Source of the DNA: Tolypothrix campylonemoides VB511288
GTDB lineage: Bacteria > Cyanobacteriota > Cyanobacteriia > Cyanobacteriales > Nostocaceae
DNA length: 64,000 nt
Assembly (NCBI GenBank): GCA_000828075.3
Contig: JXCB02000002.1
Location: 650,649-714,648, forward strand
Reading direction: 5' to 3'
Shown here in pieces: positions 17,520 through 25,079 of this stretch; within the stretch, counting starts at the first letter, position 1; each line of letters opens with the position of its first letter. The translations under genes and the position numbers were made by a program. The notes beneath the pieces were generated by a model. It did not search any database. It was given only the letters and a program-made list of their open reading frames with translations, and was not told the DNA's origin.

Positions 17520-18839
17520 TTAAGTAGCCATTTTTTGGAGTAATTCAGAGTCAATCGCAGCAAAACTATACCTGTACCCGTCAGACCTATGTATAGCTTT
17601 GGCATTCTCTGAACTAAAGCTTGCTTCTTTCCCTCCAAATGGAATGTATACAAGCTTTTTAGCTGCTTTTTTTACTCTTCCCATTAACATGGTTCCATCT
17701 TTTTTTGTCACTCTAATAATGTCGCCTGCCTTCCAATCTTTTCTTACTTTCTTTGGTTCATAACTTTTCCTCGGAAATCCATAAGCATCCATCGTTACAA
17801 ATTGTTTATTTCCATGTCCATTACATTTAACTTGCAATGGTTGAAGTGTTTTCAAAATTACTATTAACGTCGTGTTTACACATCCTGCGTCTATCCAGTG
17901 ACGCTTAGCTAAACTTGACGATAATCTTGTCATTTTAGTAGATGCTCCATCGCTTACTAATACATTAAGAAAAGTTTTCTCTTGTAAAGTTGTGACAAGT
18001 TTCTTCCTGGTAGCATTAACAGCAGCCGCATCTTTGAGGGTTTTCTTTTGATGTAATTTGATTTGTTCTAATCGTTTGTGGTCAGATAGTAAAAATTCAT
18101 CAATTGACTTATTCCCTTTGTTTATATTGCATTTATGGCAAGCCAAAGTAAGATTGCTAAATTTATCCGAACCGCCTTTAGACTTTGGGTAAATGTGTTC
18201 TATCTCCAAGAAAACATTTTCTACATCACAGTAAGCACACTTTCTACCCCAATGCTCTAGCAGTGCTTCTCTCAACGTATATCCAGCAAGAGTTCCTTGC
18301 TGATACTCTATTCCTTGAATGTCGGAATTTTCTAGTTTCTGTAAGTCAAATTTTACTTGCTCTACAGAAATAGACATTATAGGAACAAATTTGCAGATAC
18401 GCTTAACCCAAGTAAGAGTCGTGTCTACACGATGTTGTAGACTTGGCGCTAACCACCCTTCTGGCTTACGACGCTCAAAACGTTTCTTCCTGTAGCGAGT
18501 CTTGCGATTTCTTCTACTTCTACGAATAGCAGAACGCTTAGTCAATTCCTTACAAATAGCTGCACCTCGATGTTCAAGTTCCGTTCCCCAAATTATAAAA
18601 TCAGCATTGTCTTTGCTATCCACCAAAGCAAAGCCTGTATATTTCGACCCTGGATCAATTCGTAATTCAATCTTTGGCTTCCCCACGCTATCAACTTCTT
18701 TTTTTAGAATGATAACTGCGGGATATCTTCTAAACATTGCTGCTTTGCCACGTAAGAGTAATTTTCTAGCGACAGCAGCCGAGCAGGGTTGTAAAGGTTT
18801 TTGATTGGTATCAATAACGAAAACAACATTGGTAGTCAT
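17520..18839 (-). CDS. iscB: IscB RNA-guided nuclease (RuvC + HNH)
   Basis: A 439-residue IscB, the ancestor-type relative of Cas9. It shows an N-terminal PLMP-type domain ('VFVIDTNQKPLQPCS'), RuvC-I 'ELRIDPGSKYTGFAL' (Asp62), an Arg-rich bridge helix ('RRSRRNRKTRYRKKRFERR', about 107-124), RuvC-II 'SISVEQVKFDL' (Glu160), and HNH with 'CAYC', 'EIEHIYPKSKGG' (His215) and 'CHKCN' (201-239). RuvC-III is 'HWIDAGC' (His314, Asp317), followed by a C-terminal TAM-interacting-type domain (about 330-439). All catalytic residues seem present, so it is probably active. The ATG at 18839 is chosen over an upstream GTG because AAGGAGAG precedes it and the IscB N-terminus begins there. No transposase (TnpA) is adjacent. 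It lies inside the cellulose cluster, co-directional with it. Confidence 0.93.
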   Translation of the reverse strand: MTTNVVFVIDTNQKPLQPCSAAVARKLLLRGKAAMFRRYPAVIILKKEVDSVGKPKIELRIDPGSKYTGFALVDSKDNADFIIWGTELEHRGAAICKELTKRSAIRRSRRNRKTRYRKKRFERRKPEGWLAPSLQHRVDTTLTWVKRICKFVPIMSISVEQVKFDLQKLENSDIQGIEYQQGTLAGYTLREALLEHWGRKCAYCDVENVFLEIEHIYPKSKGGSDKFSNLTLACHKCNINKGNKSIDEFLLSDHKRLEQIKLHQKKTLKDAAAVNATRKKLVTTLQEKTFLNVLVSDGASTKMTRLSSSLAKRHWIDAGCVNTTLIVILKTLQPLQVKCNGHGNKQFVTMDAYGFPRKSYEPKKVRKDWKAGDIIRVTKKDGTMLMGRVKKAAKKLVYIPFGGKEASFSSENAKAIHRSDGYRYSFAAIDSELLQKMAT

Positions 18840-18844
18840 TTGTT

Positions 18845-19045
18845 GTGACTCTCTCCTTACGGGTAAAGTTTGGCTCGACACTGCTTACAAGCTTGTTGAT
18901 GGTTTACGGTCGGGCTGATGGGATAACAGCTTGGTTCCTTCACCGACGCTTAGGGCTGCCTAACCCTATTAAGTCATGACTTGTAAGCGGACGACGCAGA
19001 AGATACAGTTCTACGCTGAGTCTGGGCATAGCCGGAATAATAAGA
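18845..19045 (-). ncRNA. HEARO / omega RNA of IscB
   Basis: The roughly 200 bases directly upstream of iscB on the same strand can fold extensively. A long-range helix pairs 18883-18891 (GCTTACAAG on the plus strand) with 18980-18988 (CTTGTAAGC). A hairpin at 18995-19015 (CGTAGAA/TTCTGCG on the RNA strand, one wobble) sits 5' of it. Inside are TAGGG/CCCTA and GTCGG/CCGAC pairings and a 12-bp palindrome AAGTCATGACTT. IscB genes are known to have such a guide-bearing RNA upstream. The guide would be at the 5' end, probably within 19016-19052, next to or overlapping the stop of the barrel gene. Exact ends are not determined. Confidence 0.7.
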
Positions 19046-19052
19046 ATCGCTC

Positions 19053-21248
19053 CTAATTACTCCGATTTCCCGCTACGCCTCTTGGAGTCACATCAAAATC
19101 TGAACGTACCCGAATACCGAAAACTGTTTCCTCAAAACCATCTCGTCCTTGAACCGTAAAACCGAACCGTAGATTGGGAAGAAATTCAAAATCGTAGAAA
19201 AGTTCTAATACATCTGGCGTGTCTCCACGCCGCAAACTCTCGTTTGATAAAGCACGTCCGTAAGCTAACCCCAAGCGGTCATCTGGGGTAAACAAATCCA
19301 AAAAGCTCAGTCCAAACGAGTAAGTATCTGCTCCTCTCCCCAAATCGCGGTTTTCATAGCGCCCGTAACGTCCGAAAAGACCTAAATTCAAATTAGGAAC
19401 AAAAACTTCAGCATTCACACCGTATGCTTCTTCGCGGTCATCTTTTTCAGGTCCAAAGACTGTGCGTTGTGTGTTCCTCGCAATTCCAAAGCTTTCAGGG
19501 AAAGTATCGCGAATCCCAGCATCGCGATCAGTGGCATAAGTCCCGCGAATAATCGCATTTCCGTAACGGATGGCGAGTTCTCCAGCAAATCCATCCAAGG
19601 CAAAGTCGCTGATCTTATCCGACGACGAGAAAACCGCTGCTTTCGCTTCGATGTTATCCGTCACACTCCAGTTGACAAGGAAACCGGTGCGCGAAGCAAT
19701 TCCTGTTGCAGCCAACGCCGGGTTTGTCTGGAAAACAGGATTAAAGAATTGACTTGCGCCATCTTTAGCAAAGCTGTTGCGATCGAAATAAGATGTTAAA
19801 TCTAACTGACCCAAGACGAAACGCAGATTGGGTAATCCTCCCACAGAAGTTGCCAGAAAAAGCTCGTTGATGTTCAAACCCTCTCCACGAGAATCAACAA
19901 GGAGATTTTCTCCAGTAATCAAATCCAAAGTTGCCCCAAACAAGAGCTGGGGAGTCAGCGGATACACTCCAGAAAGTCGCGCCCGTGCAGCAGAATCATC
20001 TCCTTGGGTTATGTAAACTCCTTGAACTTGTAAAGAGGGTTCCCGTAAAGCCGTGCTTCTGAGTCCTGAGGGATTTCTATCTAGTGGTTGTGGAGTATTG
20101 AATGGTGTTGCTGATGATGGCGCTGGAGCCGTGGGAGTTGTGGGAATTGTGGGAGTTGTGGGAATTGTCGGAGTTGTCGGAGTTGTCGGAGTTGTCGGTT
20201 GTTGACTTTGTGCCGTTGGTGCTCTTTGAGCAACTGGTTGTGACGATACAACTTGACAGTTTAGGAGTTGGTTGGAGGGTGATGTGGCAGTTCCAAAAGC
20301 AGACGACGAGGGTACGACTTGGCAGTTCAAGAGTTGATTGGTGATTGATGCCGGAGTATTCCCAGTTGATGACTGTGTTGCCGCTTGGCAGTTTAGGACT
20401 TGATTGAAGGTTGGTGCAGAAGTGCCTGGAACTGGTTGCGACGTTACAACTTGGCAGTTTAACAGTTGATTGGTGGTTGATGTAGAAGCGTTGGGAACTG
20501 ATGACTGCGTTGTTGATTGGATGTTGATGAGTTGATTGAACGATGGTGTGCTGTTAGGAACTGATGGCTGTGTTGTTCCTTGAGAGTTGATGAGTTGATT
20601 GAAGGCTGGTGTGGGAGTCCCCGGAAGTGGTGGTAAAGGAGCTTGTTGCGGTTGAGAGTTGAGGAATTGATTAAAGGTTGGTGCAGATGGTGCAGATGGT
20701 GCAGTGAATTCTTGCGCGACTGTTGTACTGAGGGGTGGTGGAAGTGGCGCAGCTTGGATGTTCGGTTGTCCCACATTCAAGCCAGAAATTTGACGAATTT
20801 GTTCCTCAGCCTGTTGTCCTATGACAGTAGGACGGGGTGAAATCGAACGCGGTGGAGCTTTCGGTTTCGGGGCTTTTCCAGGTATTTGCTGCTGGACAAA
20901 GCCGCTCTCCAACTGCTTAATATCATCTGCGGGTGCGTTCTGTACGCTTTGGGATAAAGGTTTTGCTTTCGGTGCGACTGCTACACCAGTTGCTTGCCCT
21001 GATGTCCCAGGTGGTGGAGGTACTGTTTGGGACCGCTTATTGGGTAAGGGTGATTTGGGTACTTGTAGTAATTCCCCAAACTGCAAGCCGTTCAACTGTT
21101 GATTGTGTGGGTTTTGTTGAGCTAAACACGCTTCATTCACTGCCAGTATCCAAAAAATTGAGATTGAGGCAGCATGAAGCAGAAAATAAGCCCTATCCCA
21201 CTGTTTTGGTAGAGTAAATTTATGACAATCTGATACTGTGGGCTTCAT
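19053..21248 (-). CDS. Outer-membrane beta-barrel protein with Pro-rich repeat region, BcsC-like barrel half
   Basis: A 731-residue protein from ATG 21248; an upstream TTG at 21305 is less likely. The signal peptide is 'LLHAASISIFWILAVNEACLA' (about 24-44). A Pro-rich region follows, then seven copies of an approximately 22-residue repeat with 'FNQLLNCQ' cores (about 192-333), then a (T/P)-rich stretch, then about 320 residues of alternating beta strands ('QVQGVYITQGDD', 'LFGRYGRYENRDLGRG', 'LRFGFTVQGRDGFEETVFG') typical of an outer-membrane barrel. It is first in the cellulose cluster, so I infer it is the export pore working with the TPR protein. A general porin is the alternative. Confidence 0.7.
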   Translation of the reverse strand: MKPTVSDCHKFTLPKQWDRAYFLLHAASISIFWILAVNEACLAQQNPHNQQLNGLQFGELLQVPKSPLPNKRSQTVPPPPGTSGQATGVAVAPKAKPLSQSVQNAPADDIKQLESGFVQQQIPGKAPKPKAPPRSISPRPTVIGQQAEEQIRQISGLNVGQPNIQAAPLPPPLSTTVAQEFTAPSAPSAPTFNQFLNSQPQQAPLPPLPGTPTPAFNQLINSQGTTQPSVPNSTPSFNQLINIQSTTQSSVPNASTSTTNQLLNCQVVTSQPVPGTSAPTFNQVLNCQAATQSSTGNTPASITNQLLNCQVVPSSSAFGTATSPSNQLLNCQVVSSQPVAQRAPTAQSQQPTTPTTPTTPTIPTTPTIPTTPTAPAPSSATPFNTPQPLDRNPSGLRSTALREPSLQVQGVYITQGDDSAARARLSGVYPLTPQLLFGATLDLITGENLLVDSRGEGLNINELFLATSVGGLPNLRFVLGQLDLTSYFDRNSFAKDGASQFFNPVFQTNPALAATGIASRTGFLVNWSVTDNIEAKAAVFSSSDKISDFALDGFAGELAIRYGNAIIRGTYATDRDAGIRDTFPESFGIARNTQRTVFGPEKDDREEAYGVNAEVFVPNLNLGLFGRYGRYENRDLGRGADTYSFGLSFLDLFTPDDRLGLAYGRALSNESLRRGDTPDVLELFYDFEFLPNLRFGFTVQGRDGFEETVFGIRVRSDFDVTPRGVAGNRSN
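20250..20675 (-). repeat. Seven-copy 22-residue coding repeat (NQLLNCQ)
   Basis: Within the barrel protein, cores FNQFLNSQ, FNQLINSQ, FNQLINIQ, NQLLNCQ, FNQVLNCQ, NQLLNCQ and NQLLNCQ recur with spacings 24, 21, 22, 22, 22, 22. The last four carry a Cys at exact 22-residue spacing (Cys265, 287, 309, 331 from ATG 21248). Confidence 0.85.
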
Positions 21249-21473
21249 TAGTCTAGCTGATAAACAACTAAATTTTTGCGGTCTTAGATGTCGCCACTTT
21301 ATCAAAAAGTGTGAGTATTTTTAATGAATATCTGCAAAATATCTGCAAATTCTCTGATTGTCAATTAACTTGGTTAAAAACTAATGAATTTATTTTTTTA
21401 GGTCTAAATATTAGAGAATAGGTGAAAATATAGCTTGCGTGGTTCCTCATTGGACATAATACCCACTTTTTTT
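21249..21473. promoter_or_regulatory. Divergent promoter region of the cellulose cluster and the lipoprotein gene
   Basis: This 225-base AT-rich gap separates the first gene of the minus-strand cellulose cluster from a plus-strand gene, so both promoters should be here. Repeated ATCTGCAAA (near 21330-21350) and TTGTCAATTAACTTGG are present, but no clear -35/-10 pair or operator could be assigned. Confidence 0.4.
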
Positions 21474-22220
21474 ATGATTACTCCAAATTTCCCGTTCTTT
21501 TGCCGAAAATTCACAACAAACTCTGGAACTATTAGCTTGGCAAGTATTTTCTTACTACTGCTCACTGTCAGTTATGGCTGTGATAAAAAAGCACAAGAAC
21601 AAGTGCAGCTAGAAATCAAAAGCGTGCAACCAACAGGAAGTAATGGTGTATACAACATCGTAGGTAGTACAAACCTACCTGACTCCAGCCAAATTGCAGT
21701 AGCAGCAGTTCGCTACTTGCTTCCAACAGGGGAACAAGAAGCAGGAGTTTTGAATGATCAAGTGAACAATAACCGCTCGATTTTGGCTCGTCAAATTGTT
21801 GAAGTTAAACAGGGACAATGGCAGGCAGATCTAAATCTTTGGCAAGTAGCATCCGATGGTCGTTTTCAGGAAGTTTGGCAAGCTTATCCACAAATGAAAC
21901 TGCGCCCAGATAGCAACGTCACGTTCATTGCCACTTTTGAGCCTGCGGGTCAGTTGAAGAAATCAAACCTGCAGCTTGAAGGTAAACAGCTTCGCTTTAC
22001 TAACAAAGGTGAAATTTACCTACAAGCAGGCCAAACCATGCCCATATCATTACCTCTAGGGAAAACAACACCTCCTGTTCCACGATCAGAAGATTTAAAT
22101 AAGAAGGCAAATCAATCTCAAATCCAAGCGCCAATTTTGACTTCAAACAGTTCCTTCCTGCGGTCAGCTAAATTCAGACAAACTAATGCACCCTTGAAAC
22201 CTTCTGAATTTTTACGCTAA
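21474..22220 (+). CDS. Putative lipoprotein of unknown function
   Basis: 248 residues from ATG 21474; an upstream TTG at 21435 would add 13 residues. The N-terminus is a lipoprotein signal: a hydrophobic stretch 'ISLASIFLLLLTVSYGC' with the Cys as probable lipidation site. The mature part begins 'DKKAQEQVQLEIKSVQPTG' and has a beta-rich domain ('GVYNIVGSTNLPDSSQIAVAAVRYL'), then a polar C-terminal tail. I do not recognise the family. It is divergent from the cellulose cluster and may share regulation with it. Its last coding bases are imperfectly duplicated just after the stop codon. Confidence 0.7.
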   Translation: MITPNFPFFCRKFTTNSGTISLASIFLLLLTVSYGCDKKAQEQVQLEIKSVQPTGSNGVYNIVGSTNLPDSSQIAVAAVRYLLPTGEQEAGVLNDQVNNNRSILARQIVEVKQGQWQADLNLWQVASDGRFQEVWQAYPQMKLRPDSNVTFIATFEPAGQLKKSNLQLEGKQLRFTNKGEIYLQAGQTMPISLPLGKTTPPVPRSEDLNKKANQSQIQAPILTSNSSFLRSAKFRQTNAPLKPSEFLR

Positions 22221-22273
22221 CCGACTACACAAAAGACAGACCAACGCACCCTTGAAACCTTTTAAACTTCCAT

Positions 22274-22370
22274 GCTGAAAAATAGCGCCTGATTTTTACA
22301 GTCACTTGAGTTCATCAGTGTTTTGAGAGCCATAGTATATCTTAAATCTATCTGGCGCTTTTTTTTCAGC
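22274..22370 (+). terminator. Long inverted repeat with T run
   Basis: GCTGAAAAATAGCGCC (22274-22289) pairs with GGCGCTTTTTTTTCAGC (22354-22370), with a one-base length difference and about 64 bases between the arms. The right arm contains a T8 run, so it can end plus-strand transcripts from the lipoprotein gene. The long loop is unusual for a simple terminator, so it could instead be a small RNA or a short mobile relic. Confidence 0.5.
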
Positions 22371-23137
22371 AATTATTGATTCAAACATAAGTTGCACGGG
22401 CTCCGTAATCTGTATTATTTTTATCTTGAAAACGAGTCAGTAATTTTGTTATTTAGTTAGAATCTAAATTTATTACCTAAATCAAATATTCTCACTGTAT
22501 ATACTTAGCAAGCCTAAGTAAAAGTATTAAAACTTTCGTAAATTAAAGGACTTCTATTCTTCAGAAATTTTGAACTGTATACTTACTTGATATAGCAGGG
22601 GACTAGGGACTGGGGACTGGGGACTGGGTGAAAAGTCTTTTTGTGTCTAGGTTTTATCATCGGTTGATGTCCTAACCATCTTGGCTGTTGCTATAACTAT
22701 TTTTCCATAGAATCTGAATAATTTTCTCAGTAAAATCACTAATAAAATTTTCTTATTTCAAGTTAGGCAACTTTTATATCAGAAAAACTACTTAAACGAA
22801 CTAGTACTTAAGCCCATCTCGTAATTTAAATAAAAAATGTAAATTATTTATAAAAATATAGTTACTATCAAAATATGAGACTGTAGAGGAATCCCCCTAA
22901 TGGATTCGTAAGATCACAATAAAATTTTCCAAAAAAAATTCCAAAATAAATAATAGATACAGGGATTCTCTAAAAAAGGTGTAGAACTGTAGGGGAAATT
23001 AATCAACATAAAAATCAAAATAAAAAATATTTCTTACTTTCCGCCCGCTTGCCCCCTGAACGCTGCCCCTTTCATCCCTACACGTGTAGTTGGTGAAATT
23101 TTTTCTGGCTTTTTAAGATTTGCAAAAAAGATGCTAT

Positions 23138-23155
23138 ACTACTAAATCTAGTAGT
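23138..23155 (+). promoter_or_regulatory. rpsT leader hairpin and candidate -10
   Basis: A perfect 7-bp stem ACTACTA (23138-23144)/TAGTAGT (23149-23155) with loop AATC lies 35 bases before the rpsT start. TATACT (23135-23140) overlaps its left arm and could be a -10 box. S20 is known in E. coli to limit its own translation, so a leader structure would fit, but this is inference. Confidence 0.35.
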
Positions 23156-23190
23156 GTGTTTATATATTAATAGTCTTTTTGGAACTGACT

Positions 23191-23496
23191 GTGGCGAATA
23201 CAAAGTCTGCTCTCAAGCGCGCCGAAATCGCAGAACGCAACCGACTGCGTAACAAAGCATACAAATCGGCAGTGAAAACTCTGATGAAGAAATACTTTGC
23301 TGCTGTAGAAACATATGCAGCTAACCCAACCCCAGAATCAAAACAAGAAGCTCTGGCTAGGATGTCTGAAGCTTACAGCAAAATTGATCGGGCGGTAAAA
23401 AGGGGTGTACTTCATCCTAACAACGGAGCCAGAAAAAAGTCAAAATTGGCTCAAAGGCTAAAAGCTCAACAACCAGCAGCAGCAACTGCACAGTAG
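23191..23496 (+). CDS. rpsT: 30S ribosomal protein S20
   Basis: 101 residues from GTG 23191 (an upstream in-frame TTG adds four residues that are not part of S20). The sequence starts '[20 protein letters not shown]', the conserved S20 N-terminus, and continues as long basic helices with '[11 protein letters not shown]' and '[20 protein letters not shown]'. The tail is Gln/Ala rich (QQPAAATAQ). It binds 16S rRNA in small-subunit assembly. It lies 79 bases before tatD, probably on the same transcript. Confidence 0.97.
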   Translation: MANTKSALKRAEIAERNRLRNKAYKSAVKTLMKKYFAAVETYAANPTPESKQEALARMSEAYSKIDRAVKRGVLHPNNGARKKSKLAQRLKAQQPAAATAQ

Positions 23497-23575
23497 TCAA
23501 TGGATCTTAGTCCTTAGTTTTTGTGTTGACAAGACAAAAGACTAAGGGCAAAGGGCAAACGACAAAGGAAAAGCG

Positions 23576-24361
23576 ATGCAGCTGATAGACACTCACGTTC
23601 ACGTCAACTTTGACGTTTTCCAGCCAGATATAGAAGCAGTACGATCGCGCTGGCAAGAAGCAGGTGTCGTACGTTTGGTACACTCTTGTGTCGAGCCATC
23701 GGAGTTTAAGAGCATTCAATCTCTAGCTAATCGTTTTCCCGAAATGAGCTTCGCGGTAGGATTACATCCTTTAGATGCCGAAAAATGGAACCAACAGACA
23801 GCAGAGGAAATCGTATCTTTAGCTGGTTGTGACTCTAAAGTCGTAGCGATAGGGGAAACAGGGCTAGATTTTTATAAAGCAGATAACAAAGAGCAGCAGC
23901 GCCACGCATTTGAGACACAGTTAGCGATCGCAGCTGAACTCAACCTACCCGTGATCATCCACTGTCGCGATGCAGCAACAGAAGTGAGAGAAGTACTGCA
24001 AAAATGGAAGCAACTCAAAGGAGAAAGTGTGCGGGGTGTCATGCACTGCTGGGGTGGAAACCCAGAAGAAACCCAATGGTTTGTGGATCTGGACTTCTAC
24101 ATCAGCTTTAGCGGAACAGTAACATTTAAAAGTGCCAAACAAATCCAAGAATCAGCAGCTTGTGTTCCGAGCGATCGCCTGTTGATTGAAACAGATTGCC
24201 CTTTTTTGGCACCCGTTCCCAAACGAGGCGAACGGCGCAATGAACCGGCGTACGTTCGCTATGTAGCTGAACAGGTGGCAAAACTGCGCAGTGAATCTTT
24301 AGAGGCGATCGCCGACGTTACCACCCAAAATGCCTGTAAATTGTTTGGCTTAACAGTATAA
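23576..24361 (+). CDS. tatD: TatD family metal-dependent hydrolase
   Basis: A 261-residue TIM-barrel amidohydrolase-type nuclease. Metal ligands are visible: 'DTHVHVNFD' (His7, His9), '[11 protein letters not shown]' (Glu near 92), 'VIIHCRDA' (His near 127), 'GVMHCWGG' (His near 153) and '[16 protein letters not shown]' (Asp near 203). The length is normal. TatD proteins are cytoplasmic DNases or exonucleases linked to DNA repair and turnover. It follows rpsT and precedes the rpo operon, a common neighbourhood in cyanobacteria. No terminator is seen before the rpoB leader, apart from a 6-bp CCCCCT/AGGGGG hairpin at 24367-24380 without a T run. Confidence 0.95.
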   Translation: MQLIDTHVHVNFDVFQPDIEAVRSRWQEAGVVRLVHSCVEPSEFKSIQSLANRFPEMSFAVGLHPLDAEKWNQQTAEEIVSLAGCDSKVVAIGETGLDFYKADNKEQQRHAFETQLAIAAELNLPVIIHCRDAATEVREVLQKWKQLKGESVRGVMHCWGGNPEETQWFVDLDFYISFSGTVTFKSAKQIQESAACVPSDRLLIETDCPFLAPVPKRGERRNEPAYVRYVAEQVAKLRSESLEAIADVTTQNACKLFGLTV

Positions 24362-25079
24362 TACATCCCCCTAAAGGGGGAAAATAAGAAAATGACAAAA
24401 TCAAACTTATCAAACTTAAGGAGGAAAAAAATATGGTATTATTATTTCCTCCAAAACGGTTTGTATAAGCCATAATGGTTAAGGAAGCAACTATTGAATT
24501 TTACACTTCTTAAACCCTTGTCAATTGACCATCCTCGTATCTCTACAACCGGATGCTCTTATTCCATAATGATTATGACTTTCTCCTAAGGGTCGTCTAG
24601 ACCTATTCTCTAAAAATGTCTAAGAAACGGTTTCATATTTTCCCTATAGAGAATTGTTAAACAAATTACCTAGTGACCACCACCCACCAAGACAAGCCAT
24701 CCATAGACAGAGTAGGCTCAGGGGATTATTCTCCTCTGAGCATAAGGATATTATCCCTTAGTCGATAAAAACAGATAGTTCCGTACGAGCCACAACAGTG
24801 TAAAGCTGCATAGGTGAAGTAACGCGCTTTTTGGAGGGGAAAGTGAGAAAAGCAAAACAGATTAACAAAAAGTTACACTATTTGATTTGGCTCATGAAGT
24901 CAAGTGAATGTGAAAAATGGCAGTTCTTGACTCCACTCGGGTTAACCACGCTCTTACCAAAATTGGTCTGCACCGTTTTGAATGACTCCAGCGTTGCGGA
25001 AGCTGTTCAATGGTTGGCGGTCTCAGGAGAAGTTCCCACACACAATTTACGAAAAACTTAGGTTGACAAAGGTAGAGGC
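24362..25079. other. rpoB leader region, 718 bases
   Basis: A long upstream region for the rpo operon. A 10-bp hairpin GCTCAGGGGA (24716-24725)/TCCTCTGAGC (24732-24741), one wobble, loop TTATTC, could be a leader or attenuator element. A frame at 24831-25061 begins with TTG and resembles nothing known, so it is left uncalled. The promoter could not be placed with confidence. Confidence 0.5.

Larger units (their letters stand above)
22221..23190. other. Long AT-rich intergenic region before rpsT
   Basis: 970 bases. It holds a partial duplication of the preceding gene's end (22230-22253), a long inverted repeat (22274-22370), GGGGACTGGGGACT-type repeats (22599-22628), a GAATCC/GGATTC hairpin near 22889-22905, and the rpsT leader hairpin (23138-23155). 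No coding frame is convincing. Confidence 0.6.

Noticed and set aside
17497-17520. Translational coupling or fusion of iscB with the TPR gene
   Set aside because: The iscB stop and the TPR start are 20 bases apart with a separate ribosome-binding site, so they are distinct genes.
24831-25061. Plus-strand frame of 76 residues just before rpoB
   Set aside because: Starts with TTG, resembles no known family, and lies in the expected rpoB leader. A leader peptide cannot be excluded but is not supported.
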